In this document: piece after piece, positions 17,699 to 26,754 of the stretch
How the letters are laid out: every line of letters begins with the position of its first letter
Numbering within the stretch: position 1 is the stretch's first letter
NCBI RefSeq assembly: GCF_002723455.1
Contig: NZ_PDUS01000001.1
Span: forward strand, 440,038-504,037
Origin: Pseudoalteromonas sp. 3D05
Lineage (GTDB): Bacteria; Pseudomonadota; Gammaproteobacteria; Enterobacterales; Alteromonadaceae
DNA length: 64,000 bases
Reading direction: 5' to 3'
The notes under the pieces: model-generated
Told to the model about the DNA's origin: nothing
What the model saw: only the letters and a program-made list of their open reading frames with translations
Databases searched by the model: none
Program-made: the position numbers and the translations under genes

Positions 17699-19131
17699 TG
17701 TGATTGCTCACTTTTATTATTAGATAAATCAAGCATCTGATGCTGTTGCGTAAGCAAACTTGTTACAATACCTAACAACAATGCACTAACACATGAAGGA
17801 ATAATTGGATTACCAAATAATTGCAACCACTGGTTATTTGCCCCCACTAGCACACCAGCAAAAGCTCCGCCAAGTAGAGTGGCAAGAGCTCCCTGCCATG
17901 TGTAACTAGGCCAAAATCGCCCTAAAACCCCCATCACGCATAAACCACTCATTAAAATAGAAATCATTTTAGTGATATAACTAACAATATCGTTTGACCA
18001 AAGAGCTAATAATAAGGCAATTAAAATCGTCACTAACATAGCGAACCGAGAAACTAGCAATTGTGTTGCCTCGTTTTGTACAACATTATTGCCCCTGTTA
18101 TAGATATCACTAATTAATACACTGACCCCAGCGATTGCATCTGAACTTGCGCTGGACAAGGTTGCCGATATACCTGCCAACAAAATAAAACCACCTAAGT
18201 AAACAGGTAGAACATTTAATGCAATGTATGGAAATGCATAAGATGCATTATCTAACGAACTATCGATTAAGTAGGCACTGGTTCCAATTAAAGCGGGTAG
18301 GAATGCAAAAATTAAATATAAGATACCTGATAGAATGAAAGAGCGACGAATTGTTTTAACGCTATCTGCAGCATATATTCGCTGACGAAATGACGGCGTA
18401 GCCAATACCCCTACTAATACAGCCAGAAACATCGATATAGCAGGTAATAAACCCACATTTTTATAGGAAAATAATCCCTGTTCAGCAATAAGAACACTCT
18501 TTTTAAATGAATTAACGCCATCAATAGCCTGTATTGAAAAGTATGCCATTAGTATAAAACCTATAAACAATATAATGGCTTGGAGTGAGTCAGTCCAAAT
18601 AACTGCTGAGTAACCGCCTAAAATAATGAATACAGCAAGACCAACCCCTATCAGTAATTTAGCTTGTGTATTGCTCAACTCGGTTAACCAAGACAAATAC
18701 ATACCACCACCAATAAGGTGGGCGCCAAGCCAACCTATGCTCGCCAAATAGATCACAACAGCTAAAATCTGTTTGACCCTTTTATGATTATCGACGTAGC
18801 TTGCAAGCTCTTCACTCATTGTTGAGAATACTTGCTCTCGAGCAGGTGCAAATAACCACGCTAGTAGTAAAATACCCGTAGCACCGCCAACACCATACAA
18901 AGCACCAGCCCATCCATTTTCATATGCATAGCCTACAGCCCCCATCGAGGAGCCTGTGCCGACCATAGTTGCAACGGTCGTACCGAGTGTAAGAAAAAGG
19001 GGCACTTTACGTCCAGCCAATAAATAATCACTCGCATTCTTTTGCTTTCGCGATACATACCAGCTAATTAAAATCATGACCAGTAAGTATATGAAAAATG
19101 CGAACAGATAATAAGATTGACTTGCAAACAT
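17695..19131 (-). CDS. sodium/solute symporter (SSS family)
   Basis: Inner-membrane Na+-coupled symporter of 478 residues with about 13 hydrophobic segments. SSS-type features include VSRKQKNASDYLLAGRKVPLFLTLGTTVATMVGTG style residues near the N-terminus, GGYSAVIWTDSLQA in the middle and SATLSSASSDAIAG. The operon context (deacetylase, lyase, kinase) points to a sugar-acid or N-acetylated acid substrate, probably N-acetylglucosaminate, moved from periplasm to cytoplasm. Strong GGGGAGAA site before the ATG. Family confidence is high, substrate is inferred. Confidence 0.9.
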   Translation of the reverse strand: MFASQSYYLFAFFIYLLVMILISWYVSRKQKNASDYLLAGRKVPLFLTLGTTVATMVGTGSSMGAVGYAYENGWAGALYGVGGATGILLLAWLFAPAREQVFSTMSEELASYVDNHKRVKQILAVVIYLASIGWLGAHLIGGGMYLSWLTELSNTQAKLLIGVGLAVFIILGGYSAVIWTDSLQAIILFIGFILMAYFSIQAIDGVNSFKKSVLIAEQGLFSYKNVGLLPAISMFLAVLVGVLATPSFRQRIYAADSVKTIRRSFILSGILYLIFAFLPALIGTSAYLIDSSLDNASYAFPYIALNVLPVYLGGFILLAGISATLSSASSDAIAGVSVLISDIYNRGNNVVQNEATQLLVSRFAMLVTILIALLLALWSNDIVSYITKMISILMSGLCVMGVLGRFWPSYTWQGALATLLGGAFAGVLVGANNQWLQLFGNPIIPSCVSALLLGIVTSLLTQQHQMLDLSNNKSEQSQ

Positions 19132-19150
19132 ACGTTCTCCCCTGGCTGTG

Positions 19151-19537
19151 TTAGCTAATCTTGTAACAGGTCACATCAACCTCGACTTTGCAGTCGACAA
19201 CCAAGTCTGCAACCATACAAATCCGTGCAGGTGGATGTGCCCCAAAAAATTCAGCGAATACCTTGTTAAAAGACTGAAAATATCGGGCATCAGTGAGCAC
19301 AACAGAAACATGTGTCACATGCTCTAGTCCGTAACCGGCTTCAGACATAATTGCAATACAGTTCTCTATTGCTAAACGTGATTGAGGTACAATGCCTCCT
19401 TCTACGATTTCACCGTCTTTCATCGGTGTTTGGCCTGATACTTTAAGCCACCCACCCGCTTCTACAGCCCGTGAAAAAGGTAAATGCTGGCCACCTGTTC
19501 CTTTCCCACCTTCGGCACCTATTCTTATTATTGTCAT
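19151..19537 (-). CDS. RidA family enamine/imine deaminase
   Basis: A 128-residue RidA (YjgF/YER057c/UK114) protein. These trimers hydrolyse reactive 2-aminoacrylate-type enamines or imines released by PLP dehydratases, giving the keto acid and ammonia. The key arginine is present in PPARICMVADL as Arg105, the same number as in E. coli RidA. The N-terminus is a little longer than usual. It lies between the deacetylase and the symporter, preceded by GAGGAA, in an operon that also encodes a PLP lyase. I infer that it speeds hydrolysis of the imine formed during deamination of glucosaminate. Confidence 0.92.
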   Translation of the reverse strand: MTIIRIGAEGGKGTGGQHLPFSRAVEAGGWLKVSGQTPMKDGEIVEGGIVPQSRLAIENCIAIMSEAGYGLEHVTHVSVVLTDARYFQSFNKVFAEFFGAHPPARICMVADLVVDCKVEVDVTCYKIS

Positions 19538-19547
19538 ACGTTCCTCA

Positions 19548-21014
19548 TTAACTATGGTTATGTCGATTCAAAAACTGTCCAGCTCGCCCAAATCCTGAAT
19601 ACTCAGTTGAGTTATCACTTGATTGGTAACTTAAAGTCCCATTTACCCAGACCATCTCTATTCCACTCGCTTTAAATTGGGGGTTGCTATAACTTGCATT
19701 ATCTATAATTTTTTCTGGATCGAATAACACCAGATCAGCAAAAAATCCGATCTCAATTTTGCCGCGTTGACACAATTTAAAATGCTCAGCTGGCAGCGCT
19801 GTCATTTTGTGTAAAGCAAGATTTAATGAAAACAATTTTTCTTCACGACAATAATGACCCAACACGCGCGGAAATGTCCCCCACAACCTTGGATGTGGAT
19901 GAGGATCACACGGTAAACCATCCGAGCCAATCATGCTGTGCTCGTAACCTAGAAATGTTTTCACATCTGACTCCAACATGCAGTGATAAACAGCCCCTGC
20001 TGGCTGTATACGGGAAGCTGCTTCAAGTTGCGAAACTTGCCATTGCTTTGCAATATCACTTAGGCTTTGCTGTGCCATATCAGGAAACGATTTAGACCAT
20101 GTAATAAAAATTTCTGTATCGTCGTTTACTTGCTTTAGGTCTAAGGTACTTGAACTTGCAGAATATGGATAACAATCGCAACCTATATGCTGATGCTGCT
20201 TTTGCTGTTCAAAGTGAGCGAGCACTTCTTTTGAACGACCCCAATTCTCTTGTCCCGCGCATTTTATATGAGAAATAACTAAAGGTAATTTAGCCTGTTT
20301 AGCAGTCGCAAATGCTTCATCCATAGCATTTATTATTCCCTGAAATTCACTTCGTAAATGAGTGGTATAAAGCCCATCAAATGGCGTAACAACCTTAGCT
20401 AATTCATTAATTTCACACTGACTGGCCTCTTTTGCATTGTAATAAGCAAGCCCTGTGCTTAAACCGAGCGCGCCTTGTTTCATAGCAACAGCTAACGCTC
20501 TTTTCATTTCATTTATTTCATCAACGGTTGCTTCTCGCTCTAAATTATCCATCACTTGTGCGCGTAAACTGATGTGACCTATTAGCATTGCCAAATTCAC
20601 ACTGGGTTTTACCTCTGCGAAAGCTTTTTTGTAACTCAGCAAATCAGGATAAACAAATTCACTTTGCCCACCAAGTAAGTTAATAGGATCTCGCACAGCA
20701 CTAATAGCCGTTGTTGGCACTGCGCTTATGCCGCAATTGCCAGCAATGACTGTTGTCACACCCTGACTTAACTTGGCTGACACTGTTGGGTTTCTTAGCA
20801 CTTCGAGATCATCATGGGTATGAACATCAATAAACCCTGGCGCTAAAATCAAACCTTGTGCGGGAATCGTTTTTCTCGTGTCTATAGTTAGGTTTTTGCC
20901 TATAGCTAAAATAAGATCGTTCTTTATTGCAACATCGAGCTGCTCTATTGGACTTTCTTTATCAATAAAGACCCGAGCTCCTTGAATAATTAAATCGGCT
21001 GATGTGTTTTGCAC
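19548..21014 (-). CDS. D-aminoacylase-like amidohydrolase (probable N-acetylglucosaminate deacetylase)
   Basis: Amidohydrolase-superfamily enzyme of the N-acyl-D-amino-acid deacylase group, 488 residues, cytosolic. The metal motif HTHDD is present (His65, His67), as is the conserved AGNCGIS (Cys94) typical of D-aminoacylases; further His residues lie in TTHLRSE and VISHIKCAG. The family removes an N-acyl group from D-amino acids; an N-acetylated 2-amino sugar acid has the same local chemistry. In this operon, deacetylation of N-acetylglucosaminic acid is the likely role. The start is GTG behind AGGGGATTAAG, overlapping the region of the regulator stop. A true D-amino-acid substrate cannot be excluded. 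Confidence 0.88.
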   Translation of the reverse strand: MQNTSADLIIQGARVFIDKESPIEQLDVAIKNDLILAIGKNLTIDTRKTIPAQGLILAPGFIDVHTHDDLEVLRNPTVSAKLSQGVTTVIAGNCGISAVPTTAISAVRDPINLLGGQSEFVYPDLLSYKKAFAEVKPSVNLAMLIGHISLRAQVMDNLEREATVDEINEMKRALAVAMKQGALGLSTGLAYYNAKEASQCEINELAKVVTPFDGLYTTHLRSEFQGIINAMDEAFATAKQAKLPLVISHIKCAGQENWGRSKEVLAHFEQQKQHQHIGCDCYPYSASSSTLDLKQVNDDTEIFITWSKSFPDMAQQSLSDIAKQWQVSQLEAASRIQPAGAVYHCMLESDVKTFLGYEHSMIGSDGLPCDPHPHPRLWGTFPRVLGHYCREEKLFSLNLALHKMTALPAEHFKLCQRGKIEIGFFADLVLFDPEKIIDNASYSNPQFKASGIEMVWVNGTLSYQSSDNSTEYSGFGRAGQFLNRHNHS

Positions 21015-21018
21015 GTTC

Positions 21019-21891
21019 TTAATCCCCTATCGGAAAACGCTTATCGGCAGGTGGCATATCGCTATTTTTGTCTCGATGTTGATCAAGTTGGATCTTCAAG
21101 CGACGTAATTTCTCTTTTGAGCGGCGCTGGTTTCTCATCGCCACCTCACTTGAAAGAATATCCAAAGCTGCCATCATTACGTACCTTGCGGCACTTGGTT
21201 TAAAAATATAATCGCTTTCCTGTGTTTTAATTGGCAATTGAAAATCAGCGAGTGCTGAAAGCTCACTATCAGGACAAATAGTAATAATCACAGCCCCATA
21301 CTCTTTTGCAATTTTTGCAGCATCCATCACATCGGGTGAAACGCCACTTAAAGATAAACAAATGACCACATCCCCCTTATTTACTGTTGAGGCAGTCATA
21401 CGCATCATCATAGGGTCACTGTAGGCATTAGAAAGTACATCAAGGCGAAAAAAGCGGTTTTGGCATTCTTGGGCTAACATACTGCTGCCGCCACCGACAC
21501 CAAAAATTAAGCAATGCCTAGCATGACAAATAGCATCACTCGCTTGCTCAACAATTGCTTCATCAATGGCACCAGCATTTAATTCTAAAATTTCATGGAT
21601 AGATGTATATACATGAGATAATTGCTTTTTTTCGATAATTTCTGAATTAGTAAAACGCTCTCCGATGGCCGCGGATTGGGTTAGTCTAAATTTTAAATCA
21701 CGAACGTTTTCGCAGCCCAAGCTTCGAGCTAAGCGAGTGATACTGGCATGACTGACTTGTGCCTTATCTGCTAGTTCACTGATTGATGCGGTAGCTGAGA
21801 AATTCAACTCAGACAAAATTAATCTGGCCACTTTATCTTCAGCTGGACTGAAGTGTCCAAGGCCTTCCTTTATTTTACTTATTATATCCAT
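21019..21891 (-). CDS. MurR/RpiR family transcriptional regulator
   Basis: A 290-residue RpiR-type regulator. The N-terminal helix-turn-helix (about 1-77) contains SISELADKAQVSHASITRLARSLG; the C-terminal SIS domain (about 105-245) binds phosphosugars or sugar acids, with GVGGGSSMLAQECQNRF and LSLSGVSPDVMDAAK. It lies inside the operon between the PLP lyase and the deacetylase, so it probably controls its own cluster, with KDPG, KDG or a related acid as candidate effector. Three related palindromic sites before the TonB receptor gene are candidate operators. AAAGG precedes the ATG. Confidence 0.92.
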   Translation of the reverse strand: MDIISKIKEGLGHFSPAEDKVARLILSELNFSATASISELADKAQVSHASITRLARSLGCENVRDLKFRLTQSAAIGERFTNSEIIEKKQLSHVYTSIHEILELNAGAIDEAIVEQASDAICHARHCLIFGVGGGSSMLAQECQNRFFRLDVLSNAYSDPMMMRMTASTVNKGDVVICLSLSGVSPDVMDAAKIAKEYGAVIITICPDSELSALADFQLPIKTQESDYIFKPSAARYVMMAALDILSSEVAMRNQRRSKEKLRRLKIQLDQHRDKNSDMPPADKRFPIGD

Positions 21892-21902
21892 AAGAAACCT
21901 TT

Positions 21903-23129
21903 CTAGAATTGTGTTGAAATGGTCTTAGTGATAACCCACTCATCTTCAACAATACCTATTTGACGCCATTTATCGAAGGTTAAACAAGGATGAGACGTGG
22001 AAAAACTCATCATATCGCCCACTCGAAGTGCTTGATCGTCTGAGTAACGTAACATGCAGTGCTGATCCATTATCTTTTCAACTTTAAATGCACTGTTTAC
22101 AGCACGTAATTGATTGGTTTTCACTGAGTAAATAAGCTCCGCTGTTGGAAGCCCTGCATCAAAAGCAACATCACGTTTGCCCATACCAATAATAGCAAGG
22201 CCAGGCTCAGGGAGTGACAAAACATACGCCCAGATACTTAAACTATTTTCTAGATCGCCAGGGATATCATAGGCTATCTGACTCCTCGCCATTATTGCCT
22301 GCTGCGCTTTTTGATAAATGCCAGTGTCATGGATAAGATAGCAGCCGGGTCTAAGTATGATGTTGAAATTGTCCGAGCATAAATTGTCATAAAGTGTTTT
22401 CGCTACAATGTCGTACCATGCTGAACCTGCTCCCGTGATAATAGGTTTATCTGTGTTATAGCGATTTTCAACTTGCAGTCTTTTTGCCAGGGTGCTTACT
22501 TCATCAACAAAAACTTTCACTTGCTGTGCAGCGTTTTCACCACCTATAACGCCCTCATAAAAAGCAATTCCCATCAATTCTAGGCTGGTATATTGCTCAC
22601 AGGTAGCAACTAAACTTGATATATCTTTTGCTGAACGCAAGCCACAGCGCCCACCTTTTATACCCACTTCTAATAAAACATTAACACTCAAATTACGCTC
22701 AGCAAAAAATTCACCTATGTCTGTTAAGTTTTCTATTGAGTCTGCAAAACAGTAAAACTCAACTTTGCTACTTTCTAACCATTTTGCAATTTGTTCAAAA
22801 TGAAATTTACCAACCAACTGATTTGCCATAATCACACGCGTAATACCGGCTTCAAATGCATTTATAACTTGCGCAACTGTGGCTAACGTTATCCCCCATG
22901 CACCTGCATCTAGTTGTATTTTAAACAACTCTGTTGACGTGGTTGTTTTACCATGAGGGGCAAGCAACATGTTATGTTTAGCAGTAAAGTCTGCCATCCA
23001 TTTTGCATTTTTTTTAATTTTATCTTGTTTAATAACAGCCACAGGTAAACTAACTTGTTCTTTAAATATATCCCAACCTGTTTGTTGTAATTGCTTTATA
23101 CAGCCACTACCTTTGCTCAATTCAGACAT
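21903..23129 (-). CDS. PLP lyase of the D-threonine aldolase / D-serine dehydratase family (probable glucosaminate deaminase)
   Basis: Fold-type III PLP enzyme (alanine racemase-like N-domain), about 408 residues. The PLP lysine is in APHGKTT near residue 60, and the C-terminal domain contains a zinc-type His/Cys pair in TSHPCLTFDKW, as in D-serine dehydratases of this fold. The family includes D-threonine aldolase, D-serine dehydratase and glucosaminate-type dehydratases. Here, beta-elimination of glucosaminic acid would yield 2-keto-3-deoxygluconate and ammonia with help from RidA. The ATG at 23129 follows AAGGATAAAA; a GTG seven codons upstream is in frame but less well placed. Exact substrate inferred from context. 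Confidence 0.87.
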   Translation of the reverse strand: MSELSKGSGCIKQLQQTGWDIFKEQVSLPVAVIKQDKIKKNAKWMADFTAKHNMLLAPHGKTTTSTELFKIQLDAGAWGITLATVAQVINAFEAGITRVIMANQLVGKFHFEQIAKWLESSKVEFYCFADSIENLTDIGEFFAERNLSVNVLLEVGIKGGRCGLRSAKDISSLVATCEQYTSLELMGIAFYEGVIGGENAAQQVKVFVDEVSTLAKRLQVENRYNTDKPIITGAGSAWYDIVAKTLYDNLCSDNFNIILRPGCYLIHDTGIYQKAQQAIMARSQIAYDIPGDLENSLSIWAYVLSLPEPGLAIIGMGKRDVAFDAGLPTAELIYSVKTNQLRAVNSAFKVEKIMDQHCMLRYSDDQALRVGDMMSFSTSHPCLTFDKWRQIGIVEDEWVITKTISTQF

Positions 23130-23171
23130 TTTTATCCTTATATTACTCACAATTCCATTTGACGAAATAAA

Positions 23172-23214
23172 CCTTGTCAGGACTGCTAATAGCTAACGAG
23201 CAGCCTTGACAAGG
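23172..23214. repeat. long intergenic stem-loop between receptor and catabolic genes
   Basis: CCTTGTCAGGACTGCT and AGCAGCCTTGACAAGG form a 16-base stem with one wobble and one mismatch around an 11-base loop. On the transcribed (minus) strand it lies just after the TonB receptor stop and before the PLP lyase. Only a short T-rich stretch follows, so partial termination or mRNA 3'-end protection is likely. Confidence 0.75.
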
Positions 23215-23222
23215 ACAGTCCA

Positions 23223-26200
23223 TTAGAAAGTTGCTCTAACACTTAACGCAAAACGTCTGTCTGTTGTAAAGTTTAAAGCTTGAGTTTTGGTGCCCGCTTG
23301 ATCCATTTGGTATCGAGTCTTGGTTTCAGTATCCAATAAGTTACTAGCTTCAAGTCCCACTTTCCAATGGTCATTTATGCTGTAGTAAATGCTTGCATCC
23401 ATCATGCCTGATGCCTCTGCATATGCTGGAACATATTCTTCAGATTCACGAAGGGTAAGTAAATACTCTGAACGCCATGTGTAAGCGACACGCATTGATA
23501 TTTTGTCGTATTCATACATCCCGACTAAATTCATATTCTTATCAGAATAGCCTTGCAATGGCAGCCCACTGAATACACGGAATGTATTACGAGTATCAGT
23601 AATTGGATTACCGTTTTCATCAAACGCCAATGTACCCGCTGAGACTTCATTTGGATCTTCCAGTCCATCCTGATCGATCAAGGTAAAGTTAAATTGTAAG
23701 CCTAAACCGCTCCAAGCACCTGGCAGCATGTCATAAAATTGTGAGTATGAAAATTCAGCACCTTGAATTGTTCCTGAACCCGTATTGGCTGGGCCATAGG
23801 CTGAAATATCGTATTGCTCACCATTAAAAGTTCGCGCCATATTAAATGCTTTATTACGAATAATATTGTCTAATTTCTTATGGAACAAACCAACAGTGAC
23901 ATAGCCTGCTTCTGCAAAGTACCATTCAGTGGTTAGATCTGTATTGATAGACTCTTCCGGCTCTATATTAGGGTTACCCGACAGTGCCGTTACTTCAATA
24001 TCGTCAATCCCCACAACAGGGTTGTTTGTTTCATCATAATCAGCGCCCGGTGTTTGTAATCTTCGATTATAATCTAAATTGATAATGCTAATATTTCTAG
24101 CATCCATCAAGTTAGGGTAAAACAATGCTTTTGATGCGCCAAAACGCACAACAACGTCTTCTGATACACCAAAACTAAGATTTAAACTTGGCAGAATTGT
24201 ACTGTAGTCAGTGCCATCTACTGTACTTAAAGTGGATTCACCATTAGCAAGATCATAGTAACGTTTGTATTCATCTTGCTGCATAACATTGTTTAAAGAA
24301 GTCCCTTCTTCACCTCGCTTAATCGTTGCAGGTTGCACAACTGCTCCTGTCGATTGCAGCTTGTAATTGACGTAACGCAAACCCACGTTACCTACAATGG
24401 GCATATCGTTAAACTCGAAATCGAAATCTGTGCGCACATAGAACTCTGTTCGCTTTTCATTACTCGAACTAATATTATGAGCAGCAAATGGGCCTTCTAC
24501 GCGGTCAAGTTTATCTTCATAAGGAACATAGGTACCTGTACACATACCATTATTTGCTGCACTGTTAGTTGCATTATGCCACCCATCTTTACAACCTTGG
24601 CGAAGAGAGTTTGCATAGTTCTTTACTAGGTCCATCTTAGGGAATAGAAAGTTATTTACATTCCCAACTAACACTTGACCATTGTAGTAATCTGAAAAAT
24701 CAACACGCTCAAATAGTTCTGGACGATTCACTGCTGCTGCGGCATTACGGTCATCTTGCACCCAAGGTGTACCAATAGCAGACCAGCCCTCGTAAGCTGT
24801 ATCTCTAACTGTCAGATCTTTGTCTGACATATATGCACCGGCACTAATACTAGTTACATTACCATCTAATTCATATTTAAAATCAATTTTGTAACTATCT
24901 GCTTCAGCTGTATTATGCTCCACTTGCTCCATGCCACTGCCTAAAAATAAATTAGGTACAGGCCCATTCCAGTCTTCATTAGGTGACCAACCCGCAGTCA
25001 TAATATTGTCACTCAAAAACTCAACGGTTGGTCTGCTACCGCGCATATCTAAAAAATATGGTGAAACTACATGTACATGGTTACCACGGGTTTGACCTGA
25101 CATGCTGTAGTTTTGTACGTGCTTATCTGAGTCTATCATTTGATAATCAAAGTCGATTGTCAGCCTATCAACAGGCTTTAAAGTCAATTTAAATGAGGTG
25201 TCATTGACCGTATTTTCATTGTAGTTCCAACGACTTCGGTAAAAGAATGGGGTTTCAGGGCTTACACCTAAAGCAATACCCGACGTGACAAAATTATCAC
25301 TCGTCGTAAGCGGATAACCATTAGCAGCATCATCTTGCCAATTTTGAGATGATCCCATGAACCCTTTGAAGCCCTGTGCAGCCTGGCCTATTTGACGTTC
25401 ATTCCATTCTAAAGATGCTTTAGATCGAATGTGCTCAACCGTTGCAACGATGGTCTCGTCATCGTTTGCCCACTGTAAAGATGAGGTTAAGCCTTGGCGT
25501 TTACGGTCGTTATCTGCTGTGCTCATATGGATGGCAACAGGCACATGCCAGATACTCCCAGCAGGCTGATTAGGAAGCGCTGGGCCATCTACGGGTGAAG
25601 AAGGGTCTACCCCTGTGATTCCGCCCCATTGATCGAGCGTTGGGATAAAAGCATCACCTCGTGAATGAAAGTTACCTAAACCAACACCATCCCCGCGGGT
25701 TTTATACTCAGATTGTGAAGCGGCAATTAAAAATCCAAACTTACCTGAATTAGTTTCCCACATGTCAGAAAATAAAGCTGAGAAAGACGGCGTTACTTCT
25801 TCTCTAAAATCAGCATAGTTTGCTTTTGCATTAACAGAAATAAGTTGCTTATCAGAATCAAAAGGCTTTCTTGTCAACAAATTAACCGTGCCTGAGATAC
25901 CACCCGAAATCAAGTCAGCAGTTTGGTTTTTTACCACTTCAACCGCACCAAGTAACTCGGCAGGAAAGTCCTCATAACTTAGACCCCCACTTGCATTGGC
26001 ACTAAATGCATCACGGCCATTTACTTCTGAGCGGACCCTGTCTAGGCCACGAACTAAAACACCTGTTCCTTCATCTGCGTAATGCTTAGGATCATCCGAA
26101 GAAGCGAATCGCTCAATTGTTACACCAGGCACACGTTGTAAAGCTTCTGTCACCGATTTGTCAGGCAGTGCGCCAATATCAGACGCGGTAATAACATCTT

Positions 26201-26432
26201 TCACTGTATCAGCAAATCGCTTAAGGTTTTGCGCGCTATTAATGCTACCGCGTATACCGCTTACTTCGATGACCTCTATGTCTTCATCCGCATTGGCAGC
26301 GCTGTCATTTTCAGCCAATGCAAAAGATGAAACAAATAGCGGGCTTAAACCCATTAACGCATAAGTAACTGCAAGGCTTAACCTTGTTCGTTTAGTCTGA
26401 TTTTTTCCTGTATCGATGACTAGTTTTGACAT
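23223..26432 (-). CDS. TonB-dependent outer-membrane receptor
   Basis: Outer-membrane active transporter of 1069 residues. A long signal region ends near SFALA; the plug begins with IEVIEVSGIRGSI and contains DKSVTEALQRVPGVTIER and EVVKNQTADLISGGISGTVNL. The C-terminal barrel ends LSVRATF with the terminal Phe needed for barrel assembly. The type resembles the large Alteromonadales receptors tied to polysaccharide use. The ATG at 26432 follows AAAGAGA; the longer open frame upstream has no signal-peptide logic. It heads the nine-gene operon, so its cargo is probably the oligosaccharide substrate, inferred to be oxidised chitooligosaccharides. Confidence 0.92.
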   Translation of the reverse strand: MSKLVIDTGKNQTKRTRLSLAVTYALMGLSPLFVSSFALAENDSAANADEDIEVIEVSGIRGSINSAQNLKRFADTVKDVITASDIGALPDKSVTEALQRVPGVTIERFASSDDPKHYADEGTGVLVRGLDRVRSEVNGRDAFSANASGGLSYEDFPAELLGAVEVVKNQTADLISGGISGTVNLLTRKPFDSDKQLISVNAKANYADFREEVTPSFSALFSDMWETNSGKFGFLIAASQSEYKTRGDGVGLGNFHSRGDAFIPTLDQWGGITGVDPSSPVDGPALPNQPAGSIWHVPVAIHMSTADNDRKRQGLTSSLQWANDDETIVATVEHIRSKASLEWNERQIGQAAQGFKGFMGSSQNWQDDAANGYPLTTSDNFVTSGIALGVSPETPFFYRSRWNYNENTVNDTSFKLTLKPVDRLTIDFDYQMIDSDKHVQNYSMSGQTRGNHVHVVSPYFLDMRGSRPTVEFLSDNIMTAGWSPNEDWNGPVPNLFLGSGMEQVEHNTAEADSYKIDFKYELDGNVTSISAGAYMSDKDLTVRDTAYEGWSAIGTPWVQDDRNAAAAVNRPELFERVDFSDYYNGQVLVGNVNNFLFPKMDLVKNYANSLRQGCKDGWHNATNSAANNGMCTGTYVPYEDKLDRVEGPFAAHNISSSNEKRTEFYVRTDFDFEFNDMPIVGNVGLRYVNYKLQSTGAVVQPATIKRGEEGTSLNNVMQQDEYKRYYDLANGESTLSTVDGTDYSTILPSLNLSFGVSEDVVVRFGASKALFYPNLMDARNISIINLDYNRRLQTPGADYDETNNPVVGIDDIEVTALSGNPNIEPEESINTDLTTEWYFAEAGYVTVGLFHKKLDNIIRNKAFNMARTFNGEQYDISAYGPANTGSGTIQGAEFSYSQFYDMLPGAWSGLGLQFNFTLIDQDGLEDPNEVSAGTLAFDENGNPITDTRNTFRVFSGLPLQGYSDKNMNLVGMYEYDKISMRVAYTWRSEYLLTLRESEEYVPAYAEASGMMDASIYYSINDHWKVGLEASNLLDTETKTRYQMDQAGTKTQALNFTTDRRFALSVRATF

Positions 26433-26551
26433 TTTTATAATCTCTTTATTTTCATAAACCAGTGAGCTAGTAAAACAACAACTAACGTACCCCTTGAATT
26501 TACAGCAGACATTACATGGCTTATACAATGCTTTTGCCCGCCGACCCTTTT

Positions 26552-26615
26552 GTTACTTTGTAACTATTAATAAAAAAGCAACTGTTACTTTTTAACATAC
26601 CAGTAACTAAAGTAA
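26552..26615. promoter_or_regulatory. three related palindromic operator candidates
   Basis: Within the 322-base gap between the receptor and the S46 peptidase gene lie GTTACTTTGTAAC (26552-26564, perfect), GTTACTTTTTAAC (26584-26596) and, on the other strand, TTACTTTAGTTAC (26603-26615). They are 120-185 bases upstream of the receptor start. I infer binding by the RpiR regulator encoded in the operon. No convincing -35/-10 pair was fixed between them and the start. Nothing else was seen in this gap except the terminator near 26702. Confidence 0.6.
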
Positions 26616-26701
26616 AACAATTTTTATTAATAAATGAACAAAAATGTAAAATATGAGTTGTATAGGATAAGGAAGGATTTTTATAAGAAACTGAAATAAA
26701 T

Positions 26702-26732
26702 AAAAAAGCGCTGATTAATATCAACGCTTTTT
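26702..26732 (-). terminator. terminator after the S46 peptidase
   Basis: AAAAAGCGCTGAT and ATCAACGCTTTTT pair around TAAT; on the minus strand the hairpin ends in six Ts. It lies about 22 bases after the S46 peptidase stop and may also work on the plus strand. Confidence 0.85.
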
Positions 26733-26754
26733 GGATAAAAATATATTTTTGCTA

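Noticed and set aside
26521..26724. 67-residue open frame on the minus strand over the operator region
   Set aside because: AT-rich, no ribosome-binding site, covers regulatory palindromes and a terminator; composition is unlike its neighbours.
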